From: a virus
Virus record (IMG/VR): IMGVR_UViG_3300030419_004440
Coordinates: 1 to 64,000 of that record
Direction: 5' to 3' (one strand)
DNA length: 64,000 bases
Part shown: in pieces, positions 62,960 to 64,000 of the stretch
Numbering within the stretch: the first letter of the stretch is position 1
How the letters are laid out: every line of letters begins with the position of its first letter
Made by a program: the position numbers and the translations under genes
Notes under the pieces: generated by a model
Database searches by the model: none
Told to the model about the DNA's origin: nothing
Seen by the model: the letters and a program-made list of their open reading frames with translations, nothing else

Positions 62960-64000
62960 TTATATTTCGTGCACCTTACTTACAATGAATGAGTTATCCC
63001 TCTCGACCTCTCCGCAAAATAAAAGATTGTTTCCTTCGTATAGCACATATTGGTATTTTTCTCTTGCCTCTGGAAAAATTACGACGCTATCTAAAGAACA
63101 AGTTGTGTCCTCGATGGTAAGAAACGCCATTAGTTTTCCTTTAGTTTTCCCTCTCTTGACCTTGTATGTGTTCATCCTGTTTATATTGGCTGCTATACAT
63201 ATATCTTTACCTGTTTTGCCGTTAAGAACATCTTTGCAGTAGGTGTTCGCTGAAGACGTGTCCGAAGATTCTACTTTTGATAACGATATTGGGCAACCTA
63301 GGAACTTATTCTCCTGCTCAATGATCCAAGCTGGGTCATCGGACAGGTCGTACGGTGGAGATCTAAGCATCTCAACTTCATTAAGTACAATCTGACTTCT
63401 ATTTGTGTTACTTGTTCCTCCTCCAAGTTTTTTTGTTGGTGCCAAATCAGCAAAGCAATCTTGTAACGTTTTCCATTTCTTCTTCGGGTAGTTTGTCACA
63501 ACCCATTTTAATTCAGCTTTTGTAAGCTCTCTGAATATTAAGTATTCATACAGAGCCTTGTTTCTTGTTACCCCCGTAGATTTAGTGGAAAAAAAACCGA
63601 TTGACGCAAGAGCCTTAAACGCTGTTAAGTTTATTTTTGTTGATAACGTCGTTAAAACATCCATCCAGCTAAACTTTGAAGGGTCTTTTCCGGTCTCTTC
63701 AGATGCTTCTAGGATAGCTTTTATAGCCTTGTCTCCGGTCACACCGGTTAAACCTTTAATGTCTTTAACACCAAAATAAATTCCATCATCTGCTATTCTA
63801 AATTTTTTACTATGAGAGGATAGCTTGGGGATTTTTACGTCTATGCCAAACAATTTAGCTTCATTTACTAGTTCATAGACTTCTTGGTGTGGATCTTGTT
63901 TTTCATTCGAGAAGTATAGATAAGACAGAAAGAATTCCTTGACGTGATTTGCTTTGTACCAAGCAGACCAATACGAGTCGACGGCATAAGCAACTGCATG
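62960..64000 (-). CDS. dnaE: DNA polymerase III alpha subunit, C-terminal part (partial)
   Basis: Open to the right edge (gene starts outside the window). HAVAYAVDSYWSAWYKANH is the DnaE palm/finger helix; then LFGIDVKIPKLSSHSKKFRI, GIYFGVKDIKGLTGV (helix-hairpin-helix region), FTALKA/TAFKALASIGFFSTK and a C-terminal OB domain (CKDVLNGKTGKDICIAANIN, KGKLMAFLTIEDTTCSLDSV). This is a C-family replicative polymerase, less common in phages than family A or B enzymes. A TTG at 63853 is an internal codon, not a start. Catalytic Asp residues lie upstream of the window. Confidence 0.85.
   Translation of the reverse strand, partial: HAVAYAVDSYWSAWYKANHVKEFFLSYLYFSNEKQDPHQEVYELVNEAKLFGIDVKIPKLSSHSKKFRIADDGIYFGVKDIKGLTGVTGDKAIKAILEASEETGKDPSKFSWMDVLTTLSTKINLTAFKALASIGFFSTKSTGVTRNKALYEYLIFRELTKAELKWVVTNYPKKKWKTLQDCFADLAPTKKLGGGTSNTNRSQIVLNEVEMLRSPPYDLSDDPAWIIEQENKFLGCPISLSKVESSDTSSANTYCKDVLNGKTGKDICIAANINRMNTYKVKRGKTKGKLMAFLTIEDTTCSLDSVVIFPEAREKYQYVLYEGNNLLFCGEVERDNSFIVSKVHEI

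Noticed and set aside
63850-63853. TTG at 63853 as the polymerase start
   Set aside because: The same frame continues upstream to the window edge with typical DnaE motifs, so it is internal.
1-64000. CRISPR array, transposon, integrase or attachment site
   Set aside because: No regularly spaced repeats, terminal inverted repeats, transposase or integrase motifs were seen.

Overview
The window looks like part of a large tailed bacteriophage (Caudoviricetes) genome, probably marine or aquatic. It holds a tail-morphogenesis block on the + strand, a long glycan-modification operon on the - strand, and the edge of a replication block (DNA polymerase III alpha, SSB). There are no ribosomal, tRNA or chromosomal housekeeping genes and no integrase. 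Genes are packed, with many ATGA or TAATG stop/start overlaps. I cannot name the host. No tail sheath gene is visible, so a long-tailed siphovirus is more likely than a myovirus, but the genome continues on both sides.

Layout. 1-2330: 3' part of a fibre gene with about 24 YadA-head-like IGxxAG repeats. 2371-4695: a small protein and three neck/tail-completion candidates. 4753-5937: tail tube protein. 5938-6111: a structured leader with a tiny ORF. 6090-8399: three genes in the tail-chaperone position, two of them diverged paralogues. 8446-15102: tape measure protein (2218 aa). 15113-27778: a 4221-aa giant carrying seven dispersed FG-GAP propeller blades, a LamG-like domain, alpha/beta inserts and beta-strand repeats. 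27778-40205: four further large tail/baseplate proteins, one of them a probable hub. 40222-41064: a single-gene unit (248 aa) with its own promoter candidate and terminator. 41083-43043: radical SAM enzyme, beta-helix protein and coiled-coil protein. 43044-43105: convergent terminator.

On the - strand, reading leftwards from 64000: DNA Pol III alpha (C-terminal part), SSB, then about 20 genes for sugars (glycosyltransferases of GT-A and GT-B folds, GDP-fucose-synthase-like and UDP-hexose-4-epimerase-like enzymes, PIG-L deacetylase, FkbM and other methyltransferases, DUF6165), ending in a recombination-like trio (HTH/EDxHD nuclease, Rad52/ERF-like annealing protein, zinc ribbon).

How it fits together: the + strand builds the tail and adsorption apparatus. 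The - strand encodes an almost complete cytoplasmic glycan-building set, with no flippase, polymerase or exporter seen. The simplest inference is that the sugars go onto a virion component (fibres, the abundant 248-aa protein) or another cytoplasmic acceptor, rather than an exported polysaccharide. The radical SAM/beta-helix pair may belong to the same surface-modification programme. Assignments rest on motif reading and gene order; no database search was possible.
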